Source of the DNA: Panax quinquefolius
Taxonomy: Eukaryota > Streptophyta > Magnoliopsida > Apiales > Araliaceae
Direction of reading: 5' to 3'
NCBI GenBank assembly: GCA_020205615.1
Contig: JAINUW010000728.1
Location: 267,001 to 331,000 of the forward strand
DNA: 64,000 nt
In this document: positions 22,301 to 33,914 of the stretch, piece by piece
Numbering within the stretch: position 1 is the first letter of the stretch
Layout of the letters: every line of letters begins with the position of its first letter
Position numbers and translations under genes: made by a program
The notes under the pieces: generated by a model
Databases searched by the model: none
What the model was told of the DNA's origin: nothing
What the model saw: the letters and a program-made list of their open reading frames with translations, nothing else

Positions 22301-23102
22301 AGTTCACGAGTTCACGGATGTATTTTTGGAGGAAATACTAGGTATTCCGCCAGATAGGGAAGTGGAATTTATGATTGATTTGGTACCAGGTACGACACTA
22401 GTTTCTAAGGCACCTTACAGAATTACGCCGATAGAGATAAAGGAGTTAATGGTTCAATTACAAGAACTATTAGATAGGAAGTACATTCAACCGAGTGTGT
22501 CTCCATGGGGAGCACCAGTGTTGTATGTAAAGAAGAAGGATGGGTCGTTACGACTTTGTATCGACTATCAAGAGTTGAACAAGTTAACGATTAAGAATAA
22601 ATATCCACTTCCTAGGATAGATGATCTATTTGATCAGTTGAAAGGGGCAAAGTATTTTTCTAAGATCAATTTGCGTATGGGGTACCATCGGTTAAAAGTA
22701 AAGAAGGAGGATGTACCTCAGACGACATTCAGAACTCGTTATGGTCATTACGAGTTTCTAGTGATGTCGTTTGGGTTGACTAATGCGTCAGCCACATTTA
22801 TGGATATGATGAACAGAGTGTTCAAACATTATTTGGACAAGTTCTTCGTAGTGTTCATTGATGATATTATAGTCTATTCCAAGATGCCAGAAGATCATGC
22901 TGAACATTTGAGGATAGTGTTGGAAACACTATGGAAGGAGAAGTTGTATGAGAAATTCACTAAGTGTGAATTTTGGCTTGAGAGAGCGCAATTTCTAGGA
23001 CATGTTATTGATAAAGATGGAATTTCTGTGGATCCAACGAAGGTAGAAGAAGTTAATAATTGGGAGCAACTGAAAACGCCAACTGAGGTTCAGAATTTTT
23101 AG
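22301..23102 (+). pseudogene. pol: Chromovirus reverse transcriptase, catalytic Asp lost
   Basis: This is the longest open stretch in the window: 22326-23102 in one frame, covering nearly all of a Gypsy RT. Motifs in order: [28 protein letters not shown]; motif A at about 22660 reading [31 protein letters not shown]; motif [12 protein letters not shown] at about 22851-22885; [16 protein letters not shown]. In motif A the family has K(I/V)D, and here the Asp codon GAT is AAT (Asn). Since this Asp binds catalytic metal, the enzyme should be dead although the frame is open. The Asp pair of motif C is intact. The frame closes with TAG at 23100-23102 after QNF. Confidence 0.93.
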
Positions 23103-23640
23103 GGATTAGCGTGATATTATAGGAGGTTCATTCAAGACTTTTCTAAAATAGCTACTCCATTGACAAATTTGACTAGGAAGTCAATAAGTATGTATGGACT
23201 GAGAAGTGTGAGAATAGTTTTCAGAAACTAAAAAGAAAGTTAAGTGAGGCACCTGTATTAACTTTACCAGATGATACGGGGAATTTCGTAGTTTATAGCG
23301 ATTCTTCGCATAGAGGACTAGGTTGTGTGCTCATGCAGCAGGGCAAGGTCATTGCGTATGCGTCACGCCAGTTAAAGGATTATGAGAAGGTTTATCCTAC
23401 TCATGACCTAGAATTGGCAGCGGTAGGTTTTGCCTTAAAAATATGGAGACATTATTTATACGGGGAGAAGTGTGAGATATACACGGACCATAAATGTCTA
23501 AAATATATATTTACACAGAAGGAGTTGAATATGAGACAGAGAAGGTGGTTAGAGTTGATAAATGATTACGACTGTGATATCTTATATTATCCGGGGAAGG
23601 CAAACGTAGTAGCAGATGCGCTAAATAGGAAGGGTAGAGA
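23103..23640 (+). pseudogene. pol: Chromovirus RNase H
   Basis: The stretch [22 protein letters not shown] follows directly after the stop at 23102, then a frameshift near 23180, then the RNase H domain: [27 protein letters not shown] (first catalytic Asp at about 23301), [23 protein letters not shown] (Glu), [18 protein letters not shown] (Asp) and NVVADALNR (last Asp). The four catalytic acidic positions are still present. It removes the RNA strand during reverse transcription. Confidence 0.9.
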
Positions 23641-24478
23641 AAAGATATCAATGTTAACGACTCAGAATGAGTTAATAACGAAGATGGAAAGAATGGAATT
23701 AAAAGTTAAGTTACCAAATGAAGCGGTGGAGATGTTATTTACAATGGAGACTCGACCAACGATAGTGGAACGGATTAAGGAAGTACAAATAGGTAATGAA
23801 GAATGCGAGCGAATGAAAAAGATAATGAGGGATAAAGTGAAAATTAAGTATAACCTTGATAAAGAAGGATTACTTCATTTTGAATGAAGAATTTGGGTTC
23901 CAAATAATTCTGAGTTCAAAAGAAAAGATTATGTGTGAGGCCCATAGTTTGAGGTACTTGATACATCTTGGTAGTACTAGGATGTATCAAGACCTTCGTC
24001 AGAACTTTTGGTGGCCAAACATGAAGAGGGAAATAGCAGAATATGTTAGTAAGTGCTTAACTTGTTAGAAAGTTAAGGCTGAACACCAATGACCGAGTGG
24101 ATTGTTACAATCACTAGAGATTCCGGAGTGGAAATGGGAGCATATCACGATGGACTTTGTGGTGGGACTTCCAATGACGAGGAAGGGTTACGACGTAATT
24201 TGGGTAATAGTTAATCGGTTGACAAAATTGGCTCACTTTCTACCAATAGGAGTTAGGTATAACCTAGAGTAATTAGCTAAGCTTTATGTCAAGGTAATTA
24301 TTCCGAGACATGGAGTACCGGTTTTGATTGTGTCAGATCGTGATCCACGATTCACATCGAACTTTTGGAGGAGTTTGCAAGAGCAACTAGGAACGCAGTT
24401 GAGATTGAGTACATCGTATCATCCTCAGATGGATGGACAGAGTGAACGGACAATTCAAATGCTAGAAGATATGCTAAG
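23641..24478 (+). pseudogene. pol: Chromovirus integrase, N-terminal and core part
   Basis: After a linker the zinc-binding region reads EAHSLRYLIHLGSTRMYQDL then KCLTC (HHCC residues present, about 23938-24065). The catalytic core follows with ITMDFVVGLP (first Asp, about 24150), IVSDRDPRF (second Asp, about 24327-24350) and [15 protein letters not shown] (Glu, about 24435). Stops lie at about 23885, 24066, 24091 and 24270, with frameshifts. The reading frame is cut after codon MLS/R by the solo LTR inserted at 24479 and resumes at 28596. Confidence 0.88.
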
Positions 24479-26468
24479 TGTAACGCCCCGAAATCTGGTC
24501 TATCTTCACACCCGGATTCCGTACGTCACGAGTACATCATTCATCCAACATGCATCATTATATACTGAAATATAACGACATACACTCTCAAATCCCACGT
24601 TCTGGAAACCTTCTAACCTTTTTCATTACAAATAATAATAAATACATTATTCATTTCATCTTACAAGAGTGACTTTATCCGCCACCAAGGATACATAACA
24701 GTTCCTTAAACTAGTCTAAAGTTCAATTCATCTTTCTACGATTACAAGTCTTCACTTGATCTTCTCGCTACCTTCACACTCTAAATGACAATTCATCTGG
24801 ATACCGTCAGCTTGATCTTTACAGGATCCTTAAGTTCTTCTAACCTTGTTTGCTGAAAATTGTTTTTCATTTAAAGCAAGTGTGAGCATTCAATTGCCCA
24901 AAGAAGTCATAACTTGATTGCACACACAACTTCAAAATTAAAACATTTCATTAGGACTTCTATAACCGAACAAAGGTTATCAAGCAGCTTGAATAATAGG
25001 AATAGTCTCAATTCCTATCATCTTAAAACATCAATCGTTTTCTCTTTGAAATACTTTCATCCCTCTACCTTTTTCATACACATCCTGTCTGGATAGAATC
25101 ATTAGCACAGACTTAACAATAACAGTTCATGTATAAACAGAACATACTTGTATTGAACAACTCAATCACATAACATTGTATATCATAGAAACACTGAAGT
25201 GTTCAAATTGTGGCTCAAGGCCTCATACATTCTACCACATTGTACAAATATCGCACATTCGCACATAGACAGAGCTTTTCAAGTACAACATCTGAGAAGT
25301 TTAAGAAACTAGCATTCATGTAATATGAATAAAGTTAGGAAACTTGCCTTTACGCCTGATTTACGACTTCTGTAGAAGCTCATTTATTTCAATTCCTATA
25401 TAACACATAAGGAGAAAACATAAACACCAATTAGTCATATATTGAACCTACGCATTGGTTTACTTAACTTTACTTCTTAGAGTTCGCGTTCTTGCAATAT
25501 AAGTTTACGCGACTAACTTCTTTTACCAATTTATGGCTTTATGACATACGGAGATGTCTTACTCAAAACGTTCATCATCTTGGATGATTTATATTCTTAT
25601 CTTATTCTTATAACTTCTCTAGGACTCAGCACACATCGCGTCTCTGCTAGTAGTCCATATGGTACTCTGAGTGGTTTCCCACAAACAACCAACAAATAAG
25701 TTCCAATCTCATCTACACTGCCATCACAGTGAGTTAGATCGGTTGCCAATTTTGTATATACCTTCACTCTCTGAAGGAATTGTTTAGCCCAGCTCCCATA
25801 TTTCAACCATCAAAGGTTACGATTGTACCACAACCTAACTTCTCTTAACTTATACGAACTATTAAACTATAATGTTCGATTAAGTCAATTTCTTATTCCT
25901 TACGGCTTTCTGACAACTAAATGTCATCCCTCCGGATTCATTCTTTATCGAATCACATTCGGCTTTCATTAATATTATTACCGTTTATTACGGCTTTCTT
26001 GATCATTCATATTCTATTTAATACTTTAGTTATCCATTATATGAACCCCATGTTCATTACTCATTCTTAGTGTCAAAGCCATACCGATCATTGTATGCTA
26101 AGACCAAGCGTCCATCGCAACGACATTCCGTTCACAGCGTCTATACGCTTCACACTTATCTCTCATTATCATGATATAACATCGAAATGTTATTCATTAC
26201 CCTCGTCACTCAACGTCTAAGGAATCACTACCATAGCAATTCCTCACGTTCGTTCATCCCGACTACGGTCCCCGGATATCGATTATGTAACCCGCGATTA
26301 TATTCTTTGTCATTTAATCTTGTTTAATCTATACGTTCAACCTTTAATAAAGGTTTACATCACTTGATTAAGTGTTACATTAGTTGAATATTATATTCTT
26401 TATCGTCCTTTGCATTTCCCCCAAAAGCTGAGAAGTTAAAAGATCATCTCTAGCTTTTTCCCAACACT

Positions 26469-26585
26469 GGCGCCGCGGCGCCCTCCCTTTGTTATCTTTC
26501 GCACCGCGACACGAGTTTGTAGTACCCGGCCCCCGGTCTGGCGCTGTCGCGCCACTCTGCAAGGCATGACTGGCGCCGCGGCGCC
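26469..26585. repeat. Paired GC-rich palindromes GGCGCCGCGGCGCC
   Basis: Two identical perfect 14-bp palindromes at 26469-26482 and 26572-26585 flank about 90 bp of GC-rich sequence that also contains GGCGCTGTCGCGCC. The rest of the LTR is AT-rich. The homologous block in the chromovirus LTRs (18121 and 31096) reads GCGCCGCAGCGCC, with the central CG turned into CA. Confidence 0.9.
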
Positions 26586-27655
26586 AAGCCTTAACCCTAG
26601 AAATTTTCTCTAAGTGTTAAATAAATTTTGAGATGCTTACTTCGCGATCTCATATCTCATTCATTATAACTCGTAATGAGGCCGTTCCAAGGTCATTCCC
26701 TTCCTTATCTTATGTACTTTAATACCCCTCAGATAGAACTTCGTTCTGAATCTGTTAACGTGCCATTAGATTGGCTTGATCTTCACTCTTCGTTCATTTT
26801 TACGTTTTTAACGCTCTTCGTTTGTTCATCCGTAATTCGATCATTCTAACTCAGAACTTGTTCGTTCTTGAGTCTATGACTCACGTTTTCTACGTTCTAT
26901 TACTTTCTTATGAAACCCTACACGTTCAGGTTCATTTACTAACTTTCTAATTCTCATTCGTCTTTTACGAAATTTCGTCAAAACTTCGTTATAGCTAAGT
27001 TTTAATCCGTTCTTCATGAAAGTTTCTACCGTTCCTAACCAAACAATACACATCTAACATATACGCGATGGTTTTAAACTTGTCCATCAACAACAATTAC
27101 AGTACGATGGTTTTAAATTTGTCCATCAACAACGTTCTTCGTGTTCTTCGCGTGTTCTTCGTTCATTCTTCATTTTAATCGATATTTTGGATTACAATTC
27201 CACTCTTTATTGGAATTTGATGTTATAGAACATTATTCCTTACTTATTTCACCTACTTATTCATATAATCCATTCGGATCGCTCTAATTCATTACGAATC
27301 TTTTACTTCCTTAAGAAATTTATAAACTAAATTTCTAATTCTTATTCTTCATTTTCTTATGATTTCAACCATATGAAATCATCTCTAACCTATATCTACC
27401 TCTTATCTTCATTAAGTTATGTTTTTAAACATAAAAACTTAAAGAAAATTTAAAAGAGATTAGGTTAGGATTCTGATTCTTCTTTAATTCTCTTAGTTAT
27501 ACAAAGTCGACTATTTGCAAGCTTTGCTTTATTACCGATCACTTTCGATCCGATCATTCATGCTCATGCTCTTTCTTCTCCCTCCCATCGACTTTCTCTC
27601 TCTCTCTCTCTCAAGTGTGGGATTTTCAAAATCCATAAATAATGAAATAAGCTTA

Positions 27656-27665
27656 CTATTTATAG
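27656..27665 (-). promoter_or_regulatory. TATA box of the solo LTR
   Basis: CTATAAATAG on the - strand, at the place equivalent to 17257 in the chromovirus LTR. A CT-rich run (27586-27613) lies downstream in the sense of transcription. Confidence 0.65.
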
Positions 27666-28595
27666 ATTTTCAAAGCTAAGGGCATTTTAGTCATTTCGCC
27701 CCCACCTCCTTACTATTCCCACCTCCTCCCACAACTTAGCCACCAAGTTTACTTGGCCACCACCCTTACTTGGTGGCCAAGTAGTCACCCACATGCCCAT
27801 GGGTTGACCCATGGGTTGCCGATGGTTATTACCCATCGGGTTTACCAATGCATTCGATCGCGGTTTCTTTTCTTGGTTTGGGCCTTAACCCTAATTCTTA
27901 TTGGGCCTATCTTGGGCTTGATTTCACAAAGCGTTGGGATTAACATAATCCAAGTCCAATTAGATTCTACAAAGTCCATGAACTCAAAGTCCATTAAGAC
28001 TAATCGTATTCTATGCATTCTATTCTCGTATTCTCGGATTCTCGTAATCTATTCGTATATTGTTCGTACGATATTCGTATTATATGTCGTAATAATCTTC
28101 ATACTATACTCGTATAATAATTCATATCATACTCATATCTCTCACGCATAATAACCCTAATTATTATACGTGATCATAAAATTCTTGGAACTCACTTTTC
28201 CTAACCCTTAGGTTTTGAGTCCGTAGGCGAAAACTTCATTTTTGCCATAACTGAAATATTATTGAATATTCCATCATGTCTCAAAATTAAACGTAATCTA
28301 TAGCTTCTTGGAATTTCAAAATAAATCTCCGAGCAGAAATGGATGAATAGTGCCTATTTCGTCTTTTTCCCTGAAAATATTTTGTTCCCGAAAAACTTCT
28401 ATTTTCGTCTTGAAAATTCTTATTCGTTCAATCTAGCTCGTAGCCAGAATACTCCCGATTTACAATCATCCTAGGTTATAGAACGATTAATAAACACATA
28501 GCACATAATAATATTAATAAAAATTCCTTTTATTAATAACTAATTCTTTAAACTTAAATTCTGGACAACCCGAATTTTCGGGTCGTCACATTAAG

Positions 28596-29307
28596 ATCTT
28601 ACGTTATGGATTTCAAAGGGAGTTGGGACGAACATCAGCCTTTGGTGGAATTCGCTTATAACAATAGTTTTTACGCTAGTATAGAAATGCTGCCTTACGA
28701 AGCGTTATATGGGAGGAAGTGCAGAACTCCACTGTGCTGGGATGAAGTAGGTGAACGTCGGATGTTGGAACAGGAGATGGTACAACAAACGGCAGACATG
28801 GTTAAGCTAATACGAACTCGATTGATAGCGGCTCAAGATAGACAAAAGAAGTATGCATATCCTCATCATGAGAAGAGGGAGTTTGAAGTAGGTTCATATG
28901 TCTTTCTAAAAGTATCGTATTGGAAAGGGAAGATACGTTTTGGAAAGAAAGGGAAGTTAAGTCCAAGGTTTGTAGCACCTTTTAAAATTTTAAGAAGGGT
29001 AGGAGAGGTAGCTTATGAAGTAGCTTTACCTCTAGAGATGGAAATAATACACAATGTGTTTCATGTATCAGTGTTGCGTCCTTATAAATCGGACTACAAG
29101 CACGTAATAGAGTATAAGTCTATTCGGATAGAAAAAGATTTAGCTTATGAAGAACTTCCAATTCAGATTGTTGATAGGAAGGAACAAGTCTTGAGAAATA
29201 AGATAATACCTTCAGTAAAGGTAATTTGGAGTAACCACGATGCCGAAGAAGCAACGTTGGAGCTCGAGAGTAAAATGAAGGAAAAGTTTCCTCATTTGTT
29301 TATGTAA
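28596..29307 (+). pseudogene. pol: Chromovirus integrase C-terminus with chromodomain-like tail
   Basis: This resumes the integrase frame cut at 24478 and stays open to TAA at 29305-29307. It contains KGSWDEHQPLVEFAYNNS, APYEALYGRK-type sequence (here LPYEALYGRKCRTPLCW), GSYVFLKVSYWKGKIRFGKKGKLSPRF (GPY/F-like module) and HNVFHVSVLRPY. The last ~60 residues (DLAYEELPIQIVDRKEQVLR then VKVIWSNHDAEEATLELE) correspond to the chromodomain-like end typical of Tekay/Del elements, thought to guide integration to heterochromatin. In the EAT-x-E motif the usual Trp is Leu. This part has no internal stop. Confidence 0.9.
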
Positions 29308-29337
29308 TTATAGCGAGATTTGGGGACAAAATCCTTA

Positions 29338-29355
29338 TAGGGGGGGGGGGGAGAA
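29338..29355 (+). other. Polypurine tract of the chromovirus
   Basis: A run of 12 G followed by AGAA sits directly before the 3' LTR. It primes plus-strand synthesis. The G run is unusually long and may have expanded. Confidence 0.85.
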
Positions 29356-32300
29356 TGTATCGCCCGAGAAAATAGGATCTTTATGTGAATTAAATTTTAT
29401 TTTATTATTTGAATTAAATGAATTTAATTGATTACTTATGTGAGTAAGATGTTTGAAGGTCATTCTATGACCTAGAATATGTGGATGTGGTTAGTATTCT
29501 GGCTATGTGCTAGGATTAATTGTTTTTAATTTCCAAGATGAAAATAAATGTTTTCTAAGAAATTTCCGTAAAAACACTATTCATCTGATTCTGCTCGAAA
29601 ATTAGGTTTGAATTTCTGAGAAATGCGTAATGATAGAATACAAAGATGTAATGGAATATCCAATAATATTTAAGTTATGGCAAACAGAGTTTTCGCTTGC
29701 GGACTTAGAACCTAAGGGTTAGGAAAAGTGAGTTCTGAGAATTAAGCGTTTACGTATAATGATTAGGGTTATTATAAGTGAGGAATACGAGTATGATACT
29801 AGTTATTATACGAGTATAGTACGAAGATTATTATGACATATAATATGAATATTCTACGAACTATATACGAAGAGAATGCGAGAATTGAACGCGTAGTATA
29901 CAATTAGTCTTAATAAACTTTGAGTTCATAGACTTTGCATAATCCAATTAGACTTGGATTATGTCAAGCCCAATATTTTGTGAAATTAAGCCCAAGTGAG
30001 GCCCGATATGGATTAATGTTAAGGGCCAAACCAAGAAAATAAATCGCGGATCGAACTGATGGATAATCGGATGGGTTAAACCCATGGGGTAACCCATTGG
30101 GGGAACCATAAGGCATGTGGGCCGGCCACTTGGCCACCAAGTAAAGTAGTTACTTGGTGGCTACACAATGAATAGTAAGGAGGTTGAGCTCAATAACCAT
30201 TTTACCCTCTATTTGGTTTTTCTATAAATAGAAAGCTTGCTTAGTTCATTTAGTGTTTTGTAAACATTGACCAACATATATTGAGAGAGAGAAAAGTTTG
30301 ATATCAAGTAATCAAGTGAGTTCAAAGCAAAACATCAAGAGTTAATCAAGAACACAAAGAACGTAAAGGTAACTTTTCGTAAAACGCTAGTCTTCGATCT
30401 TTTTCTTTTTTTTTTTTGCATAGAGAAGTATGATTTTGTGGGGCATGTCTCTTTCGGAGTCATAAGGATGGCTAATAGTGGATTAAGTCATTAGAAGTCA
30501 AGTATGATTAGTAATCATAAAAGTTTAAGTTAGTTTTAAAATCAAAGAAAACTGTAAAGCGTTTATTTGTTGTTGATAGACAAATTGAAAACCATCATTG
30601 GGTATGTGCATCTTGTTTGGTTAGGATGTAGATGATGAATCAATGGAGTTGTTCCATTTGATTTGGTATAGAAAACTCGAGAAACGAAGTTAAGGCAAAA
30701 TTTATAAAAATTAGCCGTTAAACGTTGAAAACTTAGAAATCTCGGATTAGTAGTTAAAAGTTTCCATTTAGCTTGGAAAGCTTGGTTTTCAATGGCATAA
30801 CGTGAGATAAGGTATTCAAGAGTCGTGGATTAAAAAATGATCGAATTTCGACTTAGAACCAAGAAACGAGCTATGAACGCTCATGAACGTTAAACAAATG
30901 CTCAATAATGAACTAATTAGTGAATTCCAAGTTAAAAGATTCAAAAATAAAATATTTTCTAAGAAAATCATAGAGCATATGAGTTTTGAGCTAATGGCCT
31001 TTGAACGAGCCAATTCGGATGTAAAACAAATAAGTTATGAGCCTGAGAATTTCATAGAACAAGAAAACTGTCAAAACTATCTGAGGCTCAGGGTATGCGC
31101 CGCAGCGCCACCCCAAGCTATAAACACTCGGTCACTTGTTGCCGGGTAGAGAGGTGGACACTATAGAGTGCACTTGCAATAGCGACTCATATAGTAGGAG
31201 TCTCATGTTTGCAGACACGAGACCGAGGCTTTGCTTTATTATTAGTTGGGCGCATGCTACCAATGGTAAAGGCATAAGGCCATTTTGGGGCAAGTGTATG
31301 TATGAAATGTACATGTTAGGGCAAGTGTATGTATTAAACTAGTTAGGTTTTTGAACCCAAAAGATTATAAGACCATTATGGGGCAACTGTATGTATGAAA
31401 TGTACACGTTAAGACCATTCTTATATCATATATCATGATGACCTTAGGAATTGAACGCAGATTGTAAGTAATGAAACGATGAACGATAATAAGCCGTAAG
31501 GGCGGATAAATACTTGAAACGAGTTTTATTAATGAAATAAATTCGGTTAAGACATAGAAGAGAATAAAGTTGGTAAAAACAATGTGATTAGTTTGTTTGG
31601 TAGCTAATTATAGTGTGCTATGTGAATATATCATGTAGATACTGTAAAGACTGAGAACTGTTGAATATTATTTGAAGACGCTTGAAGGCAAGTTTTCTTA
31701 ATGCTTGTCTAACCTTCGTGTTAGCCAAGTTTTCTGTGATTCATGTTATGAGATGTATGAATTGTTTTAAAGAAAGGGTCGATGCCAGTTTTACCTCGGC
31801 TAGACTAATCTTGAAGAGTTGATTAATTTATTTACAAGTCTTTAAATCTAGAATTGTTAACGCTATCCTACGCCAATTATTTGGTACGGATTCAAGGTAA
31901 GCCTGATTATGAATAAAAAAATGTATTTTACATCGATTATTCGATCGGCACACGAGGTTGCCAAAACTTAAACGTGAATACGTTTAACGGATGAATGTTG
32001 ATCAACATAGAGTATAATAGGCTGATCACCTAAAAGTGCTCGTAAGATATATGAAACTTACGGTCTTAGTGTCGGGTTGTCCTTTTTCATGAATGAAAAC
32101 AAAAGAGAATGTTCATGGTCTTTGACCTACTCAGAATTCCTATGTTCCAATAAGTACTTTGAAATTGTTTATGAGAAAGAAAAGTGATATACAATGTTTC
32201 ATAGTACTTCATAGCTATTTGTTCAGTTATTGAAGAATAATCATATGATTCTCGACGTGGTATTTATATTATACATTACTAGACTTGCTGAGCTAGTTAT

Positions 32301-32612
32301 GCTCACTTCTTGCTTATATTATATGATTGCAGCTAAGGTCGAACGAACTGAAGGTTCTAAGAAAGATAAAGGCAAAGCTAAGATGGAGAGTTAGTTATTC
32401 TGTAATAGACTAGTATGTGTGTATGCATTACACTTATGAACAATAAAGAATGTATTTGATTTCAAAACCTGGGAATGAATTATTATGATTGTAATAAGAA
32501 TGTAGTTAATACACTCATTTTGATGTCGTTTCAATGAAATGAATGTATAGTTAGTAGTACCATATAGCACCATCTGTCGGGTTGGAAGATACCCAGATTT
32601 GGGGGCGTCACA
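29356..32612 (+). repeat. Chromovirus 3' LTR
   Basis: 3,257 bp, matching the 5' LTR with scattered differences. TATA box at 30222-30231. Near 31290-31410 a CAA(G/C)TGTATGTATGAAATGTACA block is present more than once where the 5' LTR has a single GTATGTATGAAATGTACA, which accounts for much of the extra length. The target duplication CCTTT follows it. Confidence 0.92.
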
Positions 32613-32617
32613 CCTTT

Positions 32618-32665
32618 GCATCTTCCCCAGGGTTCATTCTCCAGAAAAATTCAAGACTCCCGATA
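32618..32665 (+). pseudogene. gag: Host Tat/Ogre-like gag, segment 2
   Basis: A 48-bp island of gag between two insertions. It carries on the frame from 16387 and reads CIFPRVHSPEKFKTPD. Its left flank is the CCTTT duplication of the chromovirus and its right flank the start of the solo LTR at 32666. Segment 3 continues at 35114. Confidence 0.8.
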
Positions 32666-33228
32666 TGACGCCCCCAAAATAGGTATACATAACGCATTTG
32701 GAGTCGCCAATTATTTGGTACAGAAACAAATACAACTTCATTAATACAATTGTCGTGCAAAATACGATAACACATATACTGTGAGTTTAAATACAAATAT
32801 TGTCTAATAAACACTATTCAAACTCAGGAGTCCTCATTATAATTATTGATACACTATTTTACAAAAATAGTGTGGACTTCTAAAATAACTTTCTAGAATC
32901 ATCACTCCATACCCCGGCTAATTCCTGCTAAATTTTCACCTCCTGAGAAGGAAAATGGAACAAAAAGGAAAAGGGTGAGCACAACTAGCCAAGTAAAGAA
33001 TATTAGGACAAAGATAATATACAACAAATTATCATTAGTCTTCAACAGGGGAAAATCTGATGAAATATAATAGACAACAAATTTTAGATCAACAACAGCA
33101 GCGGAAACAACAATCCATTAGAAGAGTCAAGTAGAGAATGAATTCTACTATCTTCTAAGATTTAAAAGTCCATCATCAATATTTTATCCATGTAACATCA
33201 ATCAATATATATCTTGAATCAAATATTC

Positions 33229-33370
33229 ATCTTTGCACTACAGGCCAAAGATATTCATTTGTATCACCGATTGGTCATGTTCATCTCAACACATGTTAAT
33301 CTTTGCTCTACGGGCCAAAGATATTCATCGATTAATCATTCATCTTTATTTCTGGGGCCAAAGATATTGG
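33229..33370 (-). repeat. Three ATCTTTG...CCAAAGAT hairpin repeats
   Basis: Copies at 33229-33259, 33298-33328 and 33341-33370. The first two read CATCTTTGC(A/T)CTAC and GGGCCAAAGATATTCAT-like halves; the third is shorter. Each forms a stem of about 7-8 bp between ATCTTTG and CAAAGAT. They lie about 550-650 bp downstream of the TATA box in the sense of transcription. Confidence 0.75.
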
Positions 33371-33904
33371 TAATTTCATCATTTAGGACCGAGGATGATA
33401 AAAATATCTTTAAAAAAAGCGAATCCAGTGAAATAAAAGATCAAAGATTAGGGATTCGTACTTTAGTTTATCCAAATTCAAAAATATCTTATAATAATAA
33501 ATTATGGAGCAAAATTCAAGAATGAAGATCAAAACATGGATACAATCAAAGATAGTAACCATAATAGACATCATGGACAAAGAAGAGAAAATTTCATTTT
33601 TTTGATGAATAGTGCTGTATACGTGAATAGTAACCCCGACACAAAAATGTAGAAATTCCATAATAAAATTCATATCAATATTTCGGCATAATGATATTAA
33701 AAGAAATAATAACATTTATGAAGAAAATAACATCCCTTACCTCAAAAGAACATTATTTCTGACTAGAATATCGGATGTAATACTGAAGGAAACTTGCACT
33801 GAATAGCAACTCTCAAAGTATCTAAATACTCACAAAATATGCTTGATAATATATATAGAGAGAAAACTTCTTTCTGGTGTGATTTTCAATTCTAACTAAG
33901 CACC

Positions 33905-33914
33905 CTATTTATAG
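33905..33914 (-). promoter_or_regulatory. TATA box of the minus-strand solo LTR
   Basis: CTATAAATAG on the - strand, followed by GGGTGC and then a CTCTCTATATAT stretch, the layout seen in the other Gypsy LTRs here. Confidence 0.65.

Larger units (their letters stand above)
24479..28590 (-). mobile_element. Solo LTR (Gypsy, related to the chromovirus LTR) inside integrase
   Basis: 4,112 bp with ends TGTAACGCCCCG and GGGTCGTCACA on the + strand. The flanking duplication is CTAAG (24474-24478) against TTAAG (28591-28595), one transition apart. Read on the - strand it parallels the chromovirus LTR: start TGTGACGACCCGAAAAT, a block matching 16680-16760 in reverse complement at about 28200-28280, a TATA box at 27656-27665, and GC-rich palindromes at 26469-26585. 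No PBS, polypurine tract or coding region is visible. I read it as a solo LTR of a related Tekay-like family. The frame at 27753-28151 is chance. Confidence 0.85.
16388..32612 (+). mobile_element. Tekay/Del-like chromovirus (Gypsy), inactive
   Basis: LTRs 16388-19575 (3,188 bp) and 29356-32612 (3,257 bp) both begin TGTA(A/T)CGC(T/C)CGAGAAAAT and end GGGGGCGTCACA. The 5-bp duplication CCTTT is exact (16383-16387 and 32613-32617). Order: PBS, an extra leader frame, gag with two zinc knuckles, protease, RT, RNase H, integrase and a chromodomain-like C-terminus, then a G-rich polypurine tract. RT before integrase makes it Gypsy, and the C-terminus plus ~3-kb LTRs suggest Tekay/Del. A 4.1-kb solo LTR interrupts the integrase. 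The length without that insert is about 12.1 kb. Coding is broken at many points. Confidence 0.92.

Noticed and set aside
27753..28151. Plus-strand open frame of 132 codons
   Set aside because: It is antisense inside the solo LTR at 24479-28590; the matching chromovirus LTR region has no equivalent protein.
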